DNA of 64,000 bases, from NCBI RefSeq assembly GCF_011682045.1, contig NZ_VVIW01000014.1, forward strand, positions 62,001-126,000, read 5' to 3'. The first letter of the stretch is position 1; the number at the start of each line of letters is the position of its first letter. The DNA comes from Massilia aquatica. GTDB taxonomy: Bacteria > Pseudomonadota > Gammaproteobacteria > Burkholderiales > Burkholderiaceae_D. This document shows positions 38,958-46,842 of this stretch, in pieces. The notes under the pieces were generated by a model. That model did no database searches, was not told where the DNA came from, and was given only the letters and a program-made list of their open reading frames with translations. The translations under genes and the position numbers were made by a program.

Positions 38958-39749
38958 TCAGCGCGTGGCGGATACGGTCTCGACGAACCGGCGCAGGTGG
39001 GCGGGAATGCGCAGCACGTCATGATAATCGTGCGCAATGAACAAGCTTGACCTGGGAAGCAGCCGGTGCAGTTCCTGGGCCGAGGCCAACGGGTGGGATG
39101 CGTCGCCGGCCCACCCGACGATCAGGGCCGGGATGGCCGACAAGGCTGCCAAGGCTGCGCGCGGCGGCAGGTCGGAGTTAGCCGCCCCCTGAAACAGCGC
39201 CAGCATGGCGTCCGGGTCCTGGCCGCTCGCGCCGCCTGCGGCCAGGTGCGGCGCGGCGTCGAGCAGCCACGGCGGCAGCCCGGCTGCCTGGCGCGCGACC
39301 AGCCTGGCGAAGCGCGCCGCGCCCGCCGAGTGCGCCAGGGCAATGGCGCGCCGGTACAGGGCGGCCTGGGCCACGCGCGCCTCCCACAGACTTGGCGGCA
39401 GGACCAGCACCAGGCCGGCGACGCGCGCCGGTTGTTGCAGCGCCGCGTACAGCGCGCCGGCGGCGCCCATCGACCAGCCGCCGGCGATGAAGTGCTGCTC
39501 GCCCATGGCGTCGGCCAGCGCCAGCATGTCGTGCCCGTGATCGCGCCAGGTGGCCGGCGCGCTTGCCGGGCTGGCGCCGTGGCCGCGCGCGTCGTAGCGC
39601 ACCAGCTTGGACGAGGCGGGAAACTCGCGCCAGCGCAGCAGATCGTGCGCGTCTTCCGCCGCCATGGACGAGAGCATGCCGTGCGCCCACAGGAAGGGCG
39701 CACCGCTGCCCACCGGGCGGACGTTCAGGTCAAGGTCGCCTACGCGCAT
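38958..39749 (-). CDS. alpha/beta hydrolase
   Basis: A 263-aa alpha/beta hydrolase with the nucleophile elbow 'IAGGWSMGAAGALY' (G-x-S-x-G), 'LVRYDARGHGASPASAPATW' before it, an acid in 'GWAGDASHPLASAQELHRLL' and a C-terminal His in 'HDYHDVLRIP'. It resembles 3-oxoadipate enol-lactonase-like hydrolases; the substrate is unknown. The ATG at 39749 is preferred over the GTG two codons upstream. It diverges from topoisomerase IB (172 bp between starts). Confidence 0.85.
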   Translation of the reverse strand: MRVGDLDLNVRPVGSGAPFLWAHGMLSSMAAEDAHDLLRWREFPASSKLVRYDARGHGASPASAPATWRDHGHDMLALADAMGEQHFIAGGWSMGAAGALYAALQQPARVAGLVLVLPPSLWEARVAQAALYRRAIALAHSAGAARFARLVARQAAGLPPWLLDAAPHLAAGGASGQDPDAMLALFQGAANSDLPPRAALAALSAIPALIVGWAGDASHPLASAQELHRLLPRSSLFIAHDYHDVLRIPAHLRRFVETVSATR

Positions 39750-39921
39750 GCGCACACTTCACAAAAAGAGGGGGAAGCAATGTAGCACAGCGGGGAGAAC
39801 GGCGCCGCGACGGCGGGCCGCGCACGGCTGCCAAGCGAAGCGCTTGTCCAAGGCAGCGGCGTGTAGTATTTGGCATGCTGCCACAGCGCTTTTGCATGTT
39901 CCAACCACAACCGAGTCAACC

Positions 39922-41034
39922 ATGAAAAGAGACGAACCCAGCGCCGCGAGTCCGGCGCCATCCGGCGATGTGCTCGCCGCCGCCAAATCCGCCGGCTTGC
40001 GCTATGTCAGCGACAGCGCGCCCGGCCTCACGCGCACGGCGCGCGGCAAGAGCGTTGTCTATCTCGATGCCGCCGGCGAGCCGGTGACGGACGAAGACAC
40101 CTTGGCGCGCATCCGTTCGCTCGCCATTCCGCCGGCCTGGACCGATGTGTGGATCTGCAAATCGGCCAACGGCCACCTGCAGGCGACCGGGCGCGACGCC
40201 AAGAACCGCAAGCAATACCGCTACCATGCCAAGTGGCGCAACCTGCGCGACGAAGTCAAATACGAACGCATGATCAGTTTCGGCAAGGCCCTGCCCGCCA
40301 TCCGGCGCACGGTTGACGCCGACCTCAAGCGGACCGGCCTGCCGCGCGAAAAGGTGCTCGCCACCATCGTGTATCTGCTGGAAGCGACCATGATGCGGAT
40401 CGGTAACGAGGAATATGCGCGCACCAACAAATCCTTCGGCCTGACCACCTTGCGCGACCGCCATGTGCGCATCGACGGCAAGGCGGTCGAGTTCCGCTTC
40501 CGGGGCAAGAGTGGCGTGTTCCATAACGTCAAGGTGGAAGACAAGCGCCTGGCGCGCATCATCAGCCGCATCCGCGACCTGCCGGGGCAGGAACTGTTTC
40601 ATTACGAAGATGACGACGGCAATGCGCACACGGTCGATTCATCCGACGTGAACGATTACCTGCGCGAGATCACCGGCGAGGACTACACCGCCAAGGATTT
40701 CCGCACCTGGTCGGGCACGGTGCTGGCCGCGCTCGCGTTGCAGGAATTCGAAAAATTCGACTCCGAGGCGCAGGCCAAGAAGAATATCGTGCGCGCCATC
40801 GAATCGGTGGCCGAAAAGCTGGGCAACACGCCGTCGATCTGCCGCAAGTGCTATGTGCATCCGGCCATTCTGGAAGCGTATCTGGATGGCACCGTGTTAG
40901 AGGCGATGCGCGAGAGCACCCGGCGCGAGCTGGTGGAAGAGTTGCACGAGTTGCAGCCGGAAGAAGCGGCCGTGGTGGCGTTCTTGCAGCAGCGTTTGCA
41001 GGAGCCGCCGGCCAAGGCCAAGGCGACGCGCTAA
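39922..41034 (+). CDS. DNA topoisomerase IB
   Basis: A 370-aa bacterial (poxvirus-like) type IB topoisomerase, relaxing supercoils through a 3'-phosphotyrosyl intermediate. The N-terminal domain has 'LARIRSLAIPPAWTDVWIC' and 'TGRDAKNRKQYRYHAKWRN'. Catalytic residues are visible: Arg in 'MMRIGNEEYARTNKSFGLTT', Lys in 'FRFRGKSGV', Arg in 'KDFRTWSGTVLA' and the nucleophile Tyr in 'SICRKCYVHPAI'. The frame is open upstream to 39607, but the ATG at 39922 fits the family length. The stop overlaps the convergent DUF2809-like gene by 4 nt. Confidence 0.94.
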   Translation: MKRDEPSAASPAPSGDVLAAAKSAGLRYVSDSAPGLTRTARGKSVVYLDAAGEPVTDEDTLARIRSLAIPPAWTDVWICKSANGHLQATGRDAKNRKQYRYHAKWRNLRDEVKYERMISFGKALPAIRRTVDADLKRTGLPREKVLATIVYLLEATMMRIGNEEYARTNKSFGLTTLRDRHVRIDGKAVEFRFRGKSGVFHNVKVEDKRLARIISRIRDLPGQELFHYEDDDGNAHTVDSSDVNDYLREITGEDYTAKDFRTWSGTVLAALALQEFEKFDSEAQAKKNIVRAIESVAEKLGNTPSICRKCYVHPAILEAYLDGTVLEAMRESTRRELVEELHELQPEEAAVVAFLQQRLQEPPAKAKATR

Positions 41035-41414
41035 CGCAGCATGCCGCGCACCCGGTCCAGCAAGCCGCCGATGCCCACGCCCACCGTGTAGGCGACCAGG
41101 TCGCGCCAGTCGAAGCCGCTGCCCAGGACCAGGTAGCCCGCCCTGGTGGCGCGCAGCTGCCTGATCCACGGCGCCTGATACAGCTGCAAGAACTCGACCG
41201 CGAAAGCGGTGCCCAGCGCCAGCATGAGCAGGGTGCCGGTTTTGGCGCGCGGCAGGCAGAACGCCCACAGCAAAAACACCAGCAAGGCCCACAGCGCATC
41301 GCCCGGATAGTTGCCGAAGTAATGCGACAACACCGACGGATATGTACGCGTCGCCATGCCGCACGCAATCACGATCACACATCCCGCGGCGATCCAGGGT
41401 CTGTCACGCACCAT
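41031..41414 (-). CDS. DUF2809-like membrane protein
   Basis: A 127-aa membrane protein with four hydrophobic stretches ('AAGCVIVIACGMATRTYPS', 'GDALWALLVFLLWAFCLP', 'LLMLALGTAFAVEFLQLYQA', 'LVAYTVGVGIGGLLDRV'). 'FGNYPGDALWALLVFLLW' and 'FAVEFLQLYQAPWIRQLRAT' are the DUF2809 landmarks, a family distantly similar to VanZ. Function is unknown. It converges on topoisomerase IB. Confidence 0.8.
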   Translation of the reverse strand: MVRDRPWIAAGCVIVIACGMATRTYPSVLSHYFGNYPGDALWALLVFLLWAFCLPRAKTGTLLMLALGTAFAVEFLQLYQAPWIRQLRATRAGYLVLGSGFDWRDLVAYTVGVGIGGLLDRVRGMLR

Positions 41415-41450
41415 TCGAGGCTTCCTCTTCCTGTCAGATTGTTCGGTCGG

Positions 41451-41858
41451 TCAGCAGCAGCCTGGCTGTTTGGACAGCGTGCAGCCGGCGCAGAACGAAC
41501 GGTTTTTCAGATGGGCGGCAAAGATGAACAAGCCGCCGATGCTGGTCAGGACGGCCTCGGCGCCATGGCCGTAGAGCGGACCGGCTACCAGCACCGCCGC
41601 GCAGCAACAGGCGAATCCGCAGGCGCCCAGGGCCAGGACCAGCGAGCGCCGGTGCTGGCGAAAGCCGGCTACCAGCGCCACCAGCGCCGGCAGCGCAACG
41701 AGGATCAGCAGCCACGCGTGCAGGCCATCGTCATGCGGGAACCAGTTAACCAGGGGAAAAGCGGCCAGCAACAGCGGCGGACCGAGGCAGTGCAGCAGGC
41801 ACAATGCGGCTGCCGTCATTCCGGCGTAGTCCGCCACTCCAATTACGCGTTTTATCAT
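41451..41858 (-). CDS. MerC domain membrane protein
   Basis: A 135-aa protein with four hydrophobic helices and the MerC-type cysteine pair in the first helix ('MTAAALCLLHCLGPPLLLAA'). MerC proteins move mercury in mer operons, but many stand-alone homologues lie in zinc-responsive regulons. There are no mer genes here, so a general metal role is more likely. Extra cysteines occur at 'CGFACCCAAVLV' and at the C-terminus ('SFCAGCTLSKQPGCC'), a possible metal-binding tail. A palindrome 31 nt upstream may be its operator. Confidence 0.85.
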   Translation of the reverse strand: MIKRVIGVADYAGMTAAALCLLHCLGPPLLLAAFPLVNWFPHDDGLHAWLLILVALPALVALVAGFRQHRRSLVLALGACGFACCCAAVLVAGPLYGHGAEAVLTSIGGLFIFAAHLKNRSFCAGCTLSKQPGCC

Positions 41859-41888
41859 CGACCTGACCAGCCTTGCGCTGCCGCTTGG

Positions 41889-41903
41889 TGCAACTGTGTT
41901 GCA
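41889..41903. promoter_or_regulatory. palindrome upstream of MerC-like gene (candidate metal-responsive operator)
   Basis: TGCAAC-TGT-GTTGCA, perfect 6-bp arms around a 3-bp centre, 31 bp upstream of the MerC-like ATG. Position and symmetry suit a dimeric regulator such as Zur or a MerR/ArsR-type protein. The sequence does not match the classical AT-rich Zur box, so the assignment is inference. Confidence 0.4.
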
Positions 41904-41959
41904 AAACAGGATGATAGCCCAAGCCGGACTCAAATGCAACCGGATTGCATATACCACCA

Positions 41960-41979
41960 CGGTGTCAGACCTGACACCG
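41960..41979 (+). repeat. dispersed palindrome, copy 3
   Basis: Arms CGGTGTCAG and CTGACACCG (9 bp) around AC, with right flank GGTG. It has the same core and orientation as the copy at 13250 and is inverted relative to the copy at 34769. It lies in the gap between the MerC-like gene and the 3' end of the Sel1-repeat gene. Confidence 0.85.
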
Positions 41980-42018
41980 GGTGTATCGGCGTGGCGCCGG
42001 CCGGGCCGGGCCGTCAGC

Positions 42019-43203
42019 TCAATTGCGGCCCTTGACCCGCCGGTTGAGCAGGTACTCGCCCAGCGGCGCGTCGCTGTCGCACGGGGCGTTTGCGTTGTTC
42101 GCCGCTTCCTGCAGGCGGTTGGCCTGGGCCGGATTACGCGTCACGCCGTCGCCGTGGCGCAGCGCCTGCGCATAGCGGCAGCGTCCCGCCGGATGACCGG
42201 CATCGGCCGCAGCCTTGTACAGCTCCGCCGCCCCGGTCTTGTTGGCACGCACGCCCCAGCCTTTGAAGGTCATGTCGGCCAGGTTGACCGTGGCCTGCAT
42301 GTTGCCCGCGTCATGCGCCTGCTTGAACATGTCATGCGCCTTTTTCTGGTCTTTCGGAACGCCTTCGCCGAAGCGATACGCGGCGCCGAGGTTGTTCAGG
42401 GCCATCGGCTCGCCTTGCCGGGCGGCGCGCTGGTACAGCCCCAGCGCCTTGCGTTTGTCGGCCTTGACGCCATACCCGTTGCTGTAGATCAGGGCCAGGT
42501 TGTACTGGGCCTGGGCATCGTTACCGGCAGCGGCCTGCTCGAGCCACTGGCGCGCCTTGACGAAGTCGCGTTCCTTGTTGTCTTGCAGGTACATCTTGCC
42601 CAGTTCGGACTGCGCGGACACGAGCGCGCCCGCACCGCTGCCTGCCTCGGCAAACAAAATCCGCGCCGCCGCTTCATCCTGCGCCACGCCCAGGCCGCCC
42701 GCCAGCGCCACGCCGGCGTTGAACGCGCAGCGTTTTTCGCCCAGCGCCGCGCATTTGCGCCAGTACAGCAAGGCCTTGGGGACATCCTTGGCCACGCCAT
42801 CGCCCTTGTTGTAGCGCTGCGCCAGCTGGAACTGGGCTTCGGGATAGTTGCCGTCGGCTGCCTTGTGCAGCCACACCAGCGCTCTGGCCACGTTCGGCGT
42901 GCCGGTGTCGCCATCGCTGTCCATCACACTGATGTTAAATTGCGACTCGCTATAGCCTTGCTCGGCAAGCCCCAGCCACTCGGAGTACGCCAGCGCCTTG
43001 TTCCCCGCCTGATAAGCCTTGAACGCGCGCTCGCGGCGCGCCTCGCCTTCCGTGGTCAGTTTGCCGTTGGCGACCAGGCTGCCGGGTGCGGCGCCGCTGG
43101 CGCCCGCCGCCGCGTCGGCAGTGCCGGTTTCCTGCGTGGCGCAGGCGGAAAGCAGTACCAGGGCGATCAGGCCGCTCGCGCAGCGGCTGGTAAGGGTGTT
43201 CAT
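42019..43203 (-). CDS. Sel1-repeat lipoprotein
   Basis: A 394-aa lipoprotein with lipobox 'LVLLSAC' (Cys21) and a low-complexity linker, then about eight Sel1-like (TPR-like) repeats from residue 60 onward, for example 'AFKAYQAGNKALAYSEWLGL', 'GNDAQAQYNLALIYSNGYGV' and 'GEPMALNNLGAAYRFGEGVP'. The repeats form an alpha-solenoid for protein contacts, probably on the periplasmic face of a membrane. The ATG at 43203 follows AGGA. A role in envelope stress or secretion assembly is possible but unproven. Confidence 0.9.
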   Translation of the reverse strand: MNTLTSRCASGLIALVLLSACATQETGTADAAAGASGAAPGSLVANGKLTTEGEARRERAFKAYQAGNKALAYSEWLGLAEQGYSESQFNISVMDSDGDTGTPNVARALVWLHKAADGNYPEAQFQLAQRYNKGDGVAKDVPKALLYWRKCAALGEKRCAFNAGVALAGGLGVAQDEAAARILFAEAGSGAGALVSAQSELGKMYLQDNKERDFVKARQWLEQAAAGNDAQAQYNLALIYSNGYGVKADKRKALGLYQRAARQGEPMALNNLGAAYRFGEGVPKDQKKAHDMFKQAHDAGNMQATVNLADMTFKGWGVRANKTGAAELYKAAADAGHPAGRCRYAQALRHGDGVTRNPAQANRLQEAANNANAPCDSDAPLGEYLLNRRVKGRN

Positions 43204-43419
43204 AGTCAAATTCCTGCTCTTTTGTTCTGTGTAATCGGAAACCCGCGCGCCCGCTGCGCGCCAGTCGACATAGTGATTGTGCAACAAGGCGGTATTTTTA
43301 CATCAGTGCCCATGAAAATGTTGGCTAAATTCAATGTTTTACGCAAAATACATGCGGCGGTGCGCCAGAAGCCGGCCCCCAACCTGATGTTCGTGTTAAA
43401 CCAGCAACAAAATAAACGC

Positions 43420-43448
43420 TTGACATTTCTCAAACACCGCCCTAAGCT
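43420..43448 (+). promoter_or_regulatory. sigma-70-type promoter of the EF-G paralogue leader
   Basis: Consensus TTGACA (43420-43425), 17-bp spacer, TAAGCT (43443-43448). Initiation would fall near 43455, at or just before the ATG of the leader ORF, so the leader may be translated from a leaderless or nearly leaderless message. Confidence 0.6.
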
Positions 43449-43455
43449 TGCGGCC

Positions 43456-43530
43456 ATGAACTCAATGGACATCCTCTTTTTTACCTTCGCCCTTCCCGGC
43501 ACGTTGCCACAACGTCCCGGGCCGCGATAG
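43456..43530 (+). CDS. putative leader peptide (24 aa)
   Basis: Short ORF of 24 codons with the Phe-rich stretch 'ILFFTFALPGTLPQRPGPR'. It lies between a consensus promoter and a Rho-independent terminator and has no known protein product, which is the layout of an attenuator peptide. A perfect hairpin (43501-43515) sits in its last third, and GGGCC at 43519-43523 can pair with the left arm of the terminator, so ribosome position could decide termination. There is no obvious Shine-Dalgarno. Leader function is inferred. Confidence 0.5.
   Translation: MNSMDILFFTFALPGTLPQRPGPR
43501..43515 (+). promoter_or_regulatory. hairpin inside leader ORF
   Basis: ACGTTG-CCA-CAACGT, a perfect 6-bp stem with a 3-nt loop, immediately followed by CCCGGGCC, which can compete for the terminator stem at 43567-43587. 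It is part of the proposed attenuator upstream of the EF-G paralogue. Confidence 0.5.
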
Positions 43531-43566
43531 TGCGCCCTTGATTCGCTCGTAACGAGCACCCATCAC

Positions 43567-43595
43567 AAAGGCCCACTCCGGGCCTTTTTTGTTTT
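43567..43595 (+). terminator. Rho-independent terminator in leader (attenuator)
   Basis: Perfect 8-bp stem AAAGGCCC/GGGCCTTT with loop ACTCC (43575-43579), followed by T-rich sequence (43588-43595). It lies 36 nt after the leader ORF and about 170 nt before the EF-G paralogue start, so it would end transcription before the structural gene unless antitermination occurs. Confidence 0.85.
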
Positions 43596-43643
43596 TGCAA
43601 TTCCGCTTTTCCCACTTAATAGTTGCTTAGGAGCATATATATC

Positions 43644-43682
43644 ATGAAGTTTGCCGACGAAGAACGCGCGCGGGATCACTGA
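43644..43682 (+). CDS. second upstream short ORF (12 aa)
   Basis: ATG at 43644 preceded by TTAGGAG (spacing 10) encodes '[12 protein letters not shown]' and a stop. The Shine-Dalgarno is better than that of the EF-G paralogue itself. It could be a second regulatory uORF or the start of a decayed N-terminal extension. It is followed by a small hairpin, TTGTCT-CAA-AGACAA, at 43713-43727. Confidence 0.35.
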   Translation: MKFADEERARDH

Positions 43683-43712
43683 ACAAGGGTGGTCGCATGG
43701 CTCCCGCGGCGC

Positions 43713-43727
43713 TTGTCTCAAAGACAA
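43713..43727 (+). promoter_or_regulatory. hairpin upstream of EF-G paralogue start
   Basis: TTGTCT-CAA-AGACAA, a perfect 6-bp stem ending 35 nt before the preferred ATG at 43763. It may affect translation initiation or mark the end of the leader. Confidence 0.4.
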
Positions 43728-43762
43728 TTAACGACCGCCCGCTATGTTTAGAAAGCACCATC

Positions 43763-45805
43763 ATGACTGCGACAGTCCTTCGCGCCAACTCGCGCAACTT
43801 CGGTATCATTGCCCACATCGACGCTGGCAAAACCACCCTGTCCGAACGCATCCTCCTGAAAACCGGCGAAATCCACCGCTCCGGCGAAGTCCATGAGGGC
43901 ACCGCCACCATGGACAGCATGGACCTGGAAAAAGAACGCGGCATCACCATTGGCGCGGCCGCCACCCGCGTCTCGTGGAACGAGCACGCCTTCACCCTGA
44001 TCGACACCCCCGGCCACATCGACTTCGCCATCGAAGTCGAACGTTCGCTGCGCGTGCTCGATGGCGCCGTGACGGTGCTGTGCGGCGTGGCCGGCATCCA
44101 GCCCCAGACCGAAACCGTCTGGCGCCAGGCGCAAAAGCACGGCGTGCCGACCATCGTGTTCGTCAACAAGATGGACCGCGCCGGCGCCGATTTTACCCGC
44201 GTGGTGGGTCAGATCGCCTCGCGCCTGAACGCCCTGGCCGTGCCTTTGACCATTCCGGTCGGCGCCGGCGACGCCTTCGAGGGCGTCATCGACGTGCTCG
44301 GCCAGCGTTTCCTGGCGTGGAATCCGGCCGGGCTGATGAGCGCGGCCGCCCTGCCCGCGCAGCTGCAAGCACAGGCGGGGGCCGCCTACGCCCACGCCGC
44401 CGCGGTGGCGGCCGATGCCAGCGACGCGCTCACGCTCGCCTTCTTGGCCGACGACACGCTGTCGCCGGCGGATGTGCGTGCCGGGCTGCGCGCCATGACC
44501 CTGGCGCGCCGCGCGGTGCCGGTGCTGGCCGGTTCGGCCTACCGCAACGCCGGCATCGAGCCGCTGCTCGACGCTGTCGTCGACTGGCTGCCTTCGCCGG
44601 ACGAGCGCGCCCCTCCCATGGCGCGCCTGGACGACGCCAAGGTGACGGTCGGCACCGGCGACGCCGACCCGCTGGCGGCGCTGGTGTTCAAGGTGGTGCA
44701 TGACGAGCACGGCTCGCTGTCGTATGTGCGGCTGTACGGCGGCACCCTGCGCGAAGGCGACCTGGTGTGGAATGCGTCGCTCGGCGCCAGCGTGCGCGTC
44801 GGTCGCCTGTATGTGATCCATGCGGACCGCCGCACCGGCGTGGCCGAGGCCCGGGCGGGCAGCATCATTGCCATCGCCGGCCTGAAAGAGGCGCTCACCG
44901 GGCATACCCTCTCGACCAGGGCGGTGCCGCTGGTGCTCGAAACCATCCACGCCGGCGAACCGGTGGTGGCGCTGGCGATCGAGCCAGGCAAAGGTGGCGA
45001 GCGTGGCAAGATGCTGGCCGCGTTGGATCGCTTCCGGCGCGAGGATCCGTCCCTGCGCCTGGAAAGCGATCCGCTCAGCGGCGAAACGGTGCTGTGGGGC
45101 ATGGGCGAGCTGCATCTGGAAGTGGTGCTGGAACGTGTGCGCCGTGAAACCGGCGTGGAAGTGACGGTCGGTGCGCCCCAGGTTGCCTACCGCGAAACCA
45201 TTGCCGGACCGGCGGTGGAACTGGAAGGCAAAGTGTCGAAGCAAAACGGCGGCAGCGGGCAGTATGCAAGAGTCGTGTTGCGGGTGGAGCCGTTCGAGGG
45301 CGTGTTTGCGTTCGAGAATGCGATCAAGGGCGGCGTGGTGCCTGCGAATTTCATTCCGGCCATTGAAAAAGGCGTGCGGCATGCGCTGGCGCAAGGTCCT
45401 CTGGGCTACCCGGTCACGGGCGTCAAGGTGACCCTGCTCGATGGCGACTACCACACGGTCGACAGCAACGACATGGCGTTCATGGTCGCGGCCAAGGAAG
45501 GTACGCTGGCCGGGCTCAAGCGAGCGCATCCGCTGATGCTGGAACCCGTCATGACGGTGAGCGTCGACGCGCCGGCCGTGAATGCGGGCGACGTCATCGG
45601 CGACCTGCAGCGCCGTGGCGGCAAGGTGCTCGGCATCGAAGAGCAGACTGGCCGCGTGGAAGTCGTGGCCGACGTGCCGCTGGCCAGACTGTTCGGCCAC
45701 ACCACCAGTTTGCGCTCGCTCTCGCAAGGGCGCGCGTTCGCCAGCGCGGTGTATGCAAGGCACGCGCCGTGCATGCAGCAGCGCACCGAGGCGATGGCGG
45801 CGTAA
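43763..45805 (+). CDS. EF-G paralogue (translation factor GTPase)
   Basis: A 680-aa GTPase with all EF-G domains. G1 is 'AHIDAGKTT' (17-25), G2 'RGITI', G3 'DTPGH' (81-85), G4 'NKMD' (135-138); '[16 protein letters not shown]' is EF-G-like rather than Tet(M)-like. Domain IV (about 474-590) keeps both tip loops: '[14 protein letters not shown]' and '[11 protein letters not shown]' with the conserved His. Domain V ends '[15 protein letters not shown]'. No str-operon neighbours (rpsL, rpsG, tuf) are present, so this is probably not the housekeeping copy. The leader suggests regulated synthesis. The ATG at 43763 is chosen; an ATG at 43697 is in frame. Confidence 0.9.
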   Translation: MTATVLRANSRNFGIIAHIDAGKTTLSERILLKTGEIHRSGEVHEGTATMDSMDLEKERGITIGAAATRVSWNEHAFTLIDTPGHIDFAIEVERSLRVLDGAVTVLCGVAGIQPQTETVWRQAQKHGVPTIVFVNKMDRAGADFTRVVGQIASRLNALAVPLTIPVGAGDAFEGVIDVLGQRFLAWNPAGLMSAAALPAQLQAQAGAAYAHAAAVAADASDALTLAFLADDTLSPADVRAGLRAMTLARRAVPVLAGSAYRNAGIEPLLDAVVDWLPSPDERAPPMARLDDAKVTVGTGDADPLAALVFKVVHDEHGSLSYVRLYGGTLREGDLVWNASLGASVRVGRLYVIHADRRTGVAEARAGSIIAIAGLKEALTGHTLSTRAVPLVLETIHAGEPVVALAIEPGKGGERGKMLAALDRFRREDPSLRLESDPLSGETVLWGMGELHLEVVLERVRRETGVEVTVGAPQVAYRETIAGPAVELEGKVSKQNGGSGQYARVVLRVEPFEGVFAFENAIKGGVVPANFIPAIEKGVRHALAQGPLGYPVTGVKVTLLDGDYHTVDSNDMAFMVAAKEGTLAGLKRAHPLMLEPVMTVSVDAPAVNAGDVIGDLQRRGGKVLGIEEQTGRVEVVADVPLARLFGHTTSLRSLSQGRAFASAVYARHAPCMQQRTEAMAA

Positions 45806-45826
45806 CGCTGTAGTCAGGTAGGTCGG

Positions 45827-45855
45827 GGCCGGAAAGCGATTTCCGGCCTTTTTTT
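45827..45855 (+). terminator. Rho-independent terminator after EF-G paralogue
   Basis: Perfect 9-bp stem GGCCGGAAA/TTTCCGGCC with a GNRA tetraloop (GCGA, 45836-45839) and seven T residues. It separates the EF-G paralogue from the two domain-IV-like genes, which must rely on read-through or their own promoter. Confidence 0.9.
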
Positions 45856-45881
45856 CAGGTGTTTCATGCCCGGAGATGAAA

Positions 45882-46316
45882 ATGGACATAGCCTTGGTAG
45901 CCAGCGGCGGACGTGGCGTCGGGCTGCACACCGGCGTCAGCGGGCGCGGCGTCTTCATTCGCCAGTCCGGCAGCCCCGGCAGGTATGGCGTCATTACGCT
46001 GGTACTTGAACCGGCGCCATCCCAGCATGGTTGCTCGCTCAGTTGGGAAGTGGCGGAAGACAAAATTCCAGTCATCTTTCTCGATGCGGTTATCGACGCC
46101 ATCACCCGCGTCCTTGCAGAGCAGGCCTTCGATGGCGACTATCTGAGCGGCTGCCGGATTCGCGTGGTCGACGGCGCATATAACCACGTCGATTCAGATG
46201 AGAATTCCTACCGGATGGCAAGCGCCCTCGCCATGCGCGAGGCCCTGAGTGCCGCAGGACTGTACCCGTGCGGCGCGTGCGGCACACCCCCGCTGACATA
46301 CGATTCAAGGAGTTAA
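45882..46316 (+). CDS. stand-alone EF-G domain IV-like protein, copy A
   Basis: A 144-aa protein whose whole length aligns by eye with EF-G domain IV, as in the upstream paralogue. 'FIRQSGSPGRYGVITLVLEP' matches '[18 protein letters not shown]', and 'CRIRVVDGAYNHVDSDENSY' matches '[20 protein letters not shown]'. Tip loop I (27-36) and tip loop II (97-106) are thus kept, though the tip His is replaced by Asn101. GTPase, domain III and domain V are absent. In EF-G this domain enters the decoding site. GGAG at 45872 supports the ATG at 45882. The C-terminus has an unmatched Cys-containing tail. Function is unknown. Confidence 0.72.
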   Translation: MDIALVASGGRGVGLHTGVSGRGVFIRQSGSPGRYGVITLVLEPAPSQHGCSLSWEVAEDKIPVIFLDAVIDAITRVLAEQAFDGDYLSGCRIRVVDGAYNHVDSDENSYRMASALAMREALSAAGLYPCGACGTPPLTYDSRS

Positions 46317-46318
46317 TG

Positions 46319-46726
46319 ATGGAAATTGCATTGGTAACAAGCGGTGGACGTGGCGTGGAGCTGCACGCGACGTGCACCGCCATGGGGGAGTACGTGCGCC
46401 AGAACGGACCGCCTGGCCGCTGCGGCGTGATCGAACTGATTCTCGAACCTGCCGAATCGGACTACGCGGCATGCACGCTGAGCTGGGAAGTGACGGAAGC
46501 ACAAATTCCCGTCCGCTTCCTCGACGCCGTCATCAGCAGCATCAAGCACGTGCTGGCGGAAGAGGCGTTCGACGGCGACTACCTGAGCGGCTGCCGCATT
46601 CGCGTGGTCGGCGGTGAGTATCATCAGACCGACTCCAAAGTCACCTGCTACCAGGTGGCCACCGTGTTGGCCATGCGCGATGCACTACGGTCCGCCGGAC
46701 TGTATCGGCCGCAAGCGCCCGAGTAA
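46319..46726 (+). CDS. stand-alone EF-G domain IV-like protein, copy B
   Basis: A 135-aa tandem paralogue of the preceding protein (same 'SGGRGV', 'EAFDGDYLSGCRIRVV' and C-terminal 'SAGLY' landmarks). Loop I reads 'RQNGPPGRCGVI'; loop II 'GGEYHQTDSKVT' retains the tip His (His102), unlike copy A. AAGGAG lies 6 nt before the ATG at 46319, and the start overlaps the region of the previous stop, so the pair is co-translated. Difference at the tip residue suggests the copies do different jobs or act as a heterodimer. It is followed by a promoter and a tRNA gene. Confidence 0.72.
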   Translation: MEIALVTSGGRGVELHATCTAMGEYVRQNGPPGRCGVIELILEPAESDYAACTLSWEVTEAQIPVRFLDAVISSIKHVLAEEAFDGDYLSGCRIRVVGGEYHQTDSKVTCYQVATVLAMRDALRSAGLYRPQAPE

Positions 46727-46752
46727 GCGTCACCCGCCCCGCCAAAAATAGA

Positions 46753-46781
46753 TTGAGCAATGTTACCAATACTGCTAAGGT
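46753..46781 (+). promoter_or_regulatory. putative promoter for tRNA and 790-aa gene
   Basis: TTGAGC (46753-46758), 17-bp spacer, TAAGGT (46776-46781). Transcription would start near 46788, just before a 9-bp hairpin and the tRNA. Confidence 0.45.
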
Positions 46782-46790
46782 AATCGCCTG

Positions 46791-46812
46791 AGCATTGATC
46801 TTCATCAATGCT
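46791..46812 (+). promoter_or_regulatory. 9-bp hairpin upstream of tRNA
   Basis: AGCATTGAT-CTTC-ATCAATGCT, perfect arms with a 4-nt loop, 30 nt before the tRNA 5' end. No U-tract follows, so it is unlikely to be a terminator. It may be an operator at the start site or a structured 5' part of the precursor. Confidence 0.55.
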
Positions 46813-46842
46813 GCTGGGCGCCGCGTCCATGCAAAGAACAAT

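Noticed and set aside
43763-45805. Calling the GTPase a Tet(M)-type ribosome protection protein
   Set aside because: Switch regions and '[13 protein letters not shown]' follow EF-G, and domain IV tip loops are EF-G-like.
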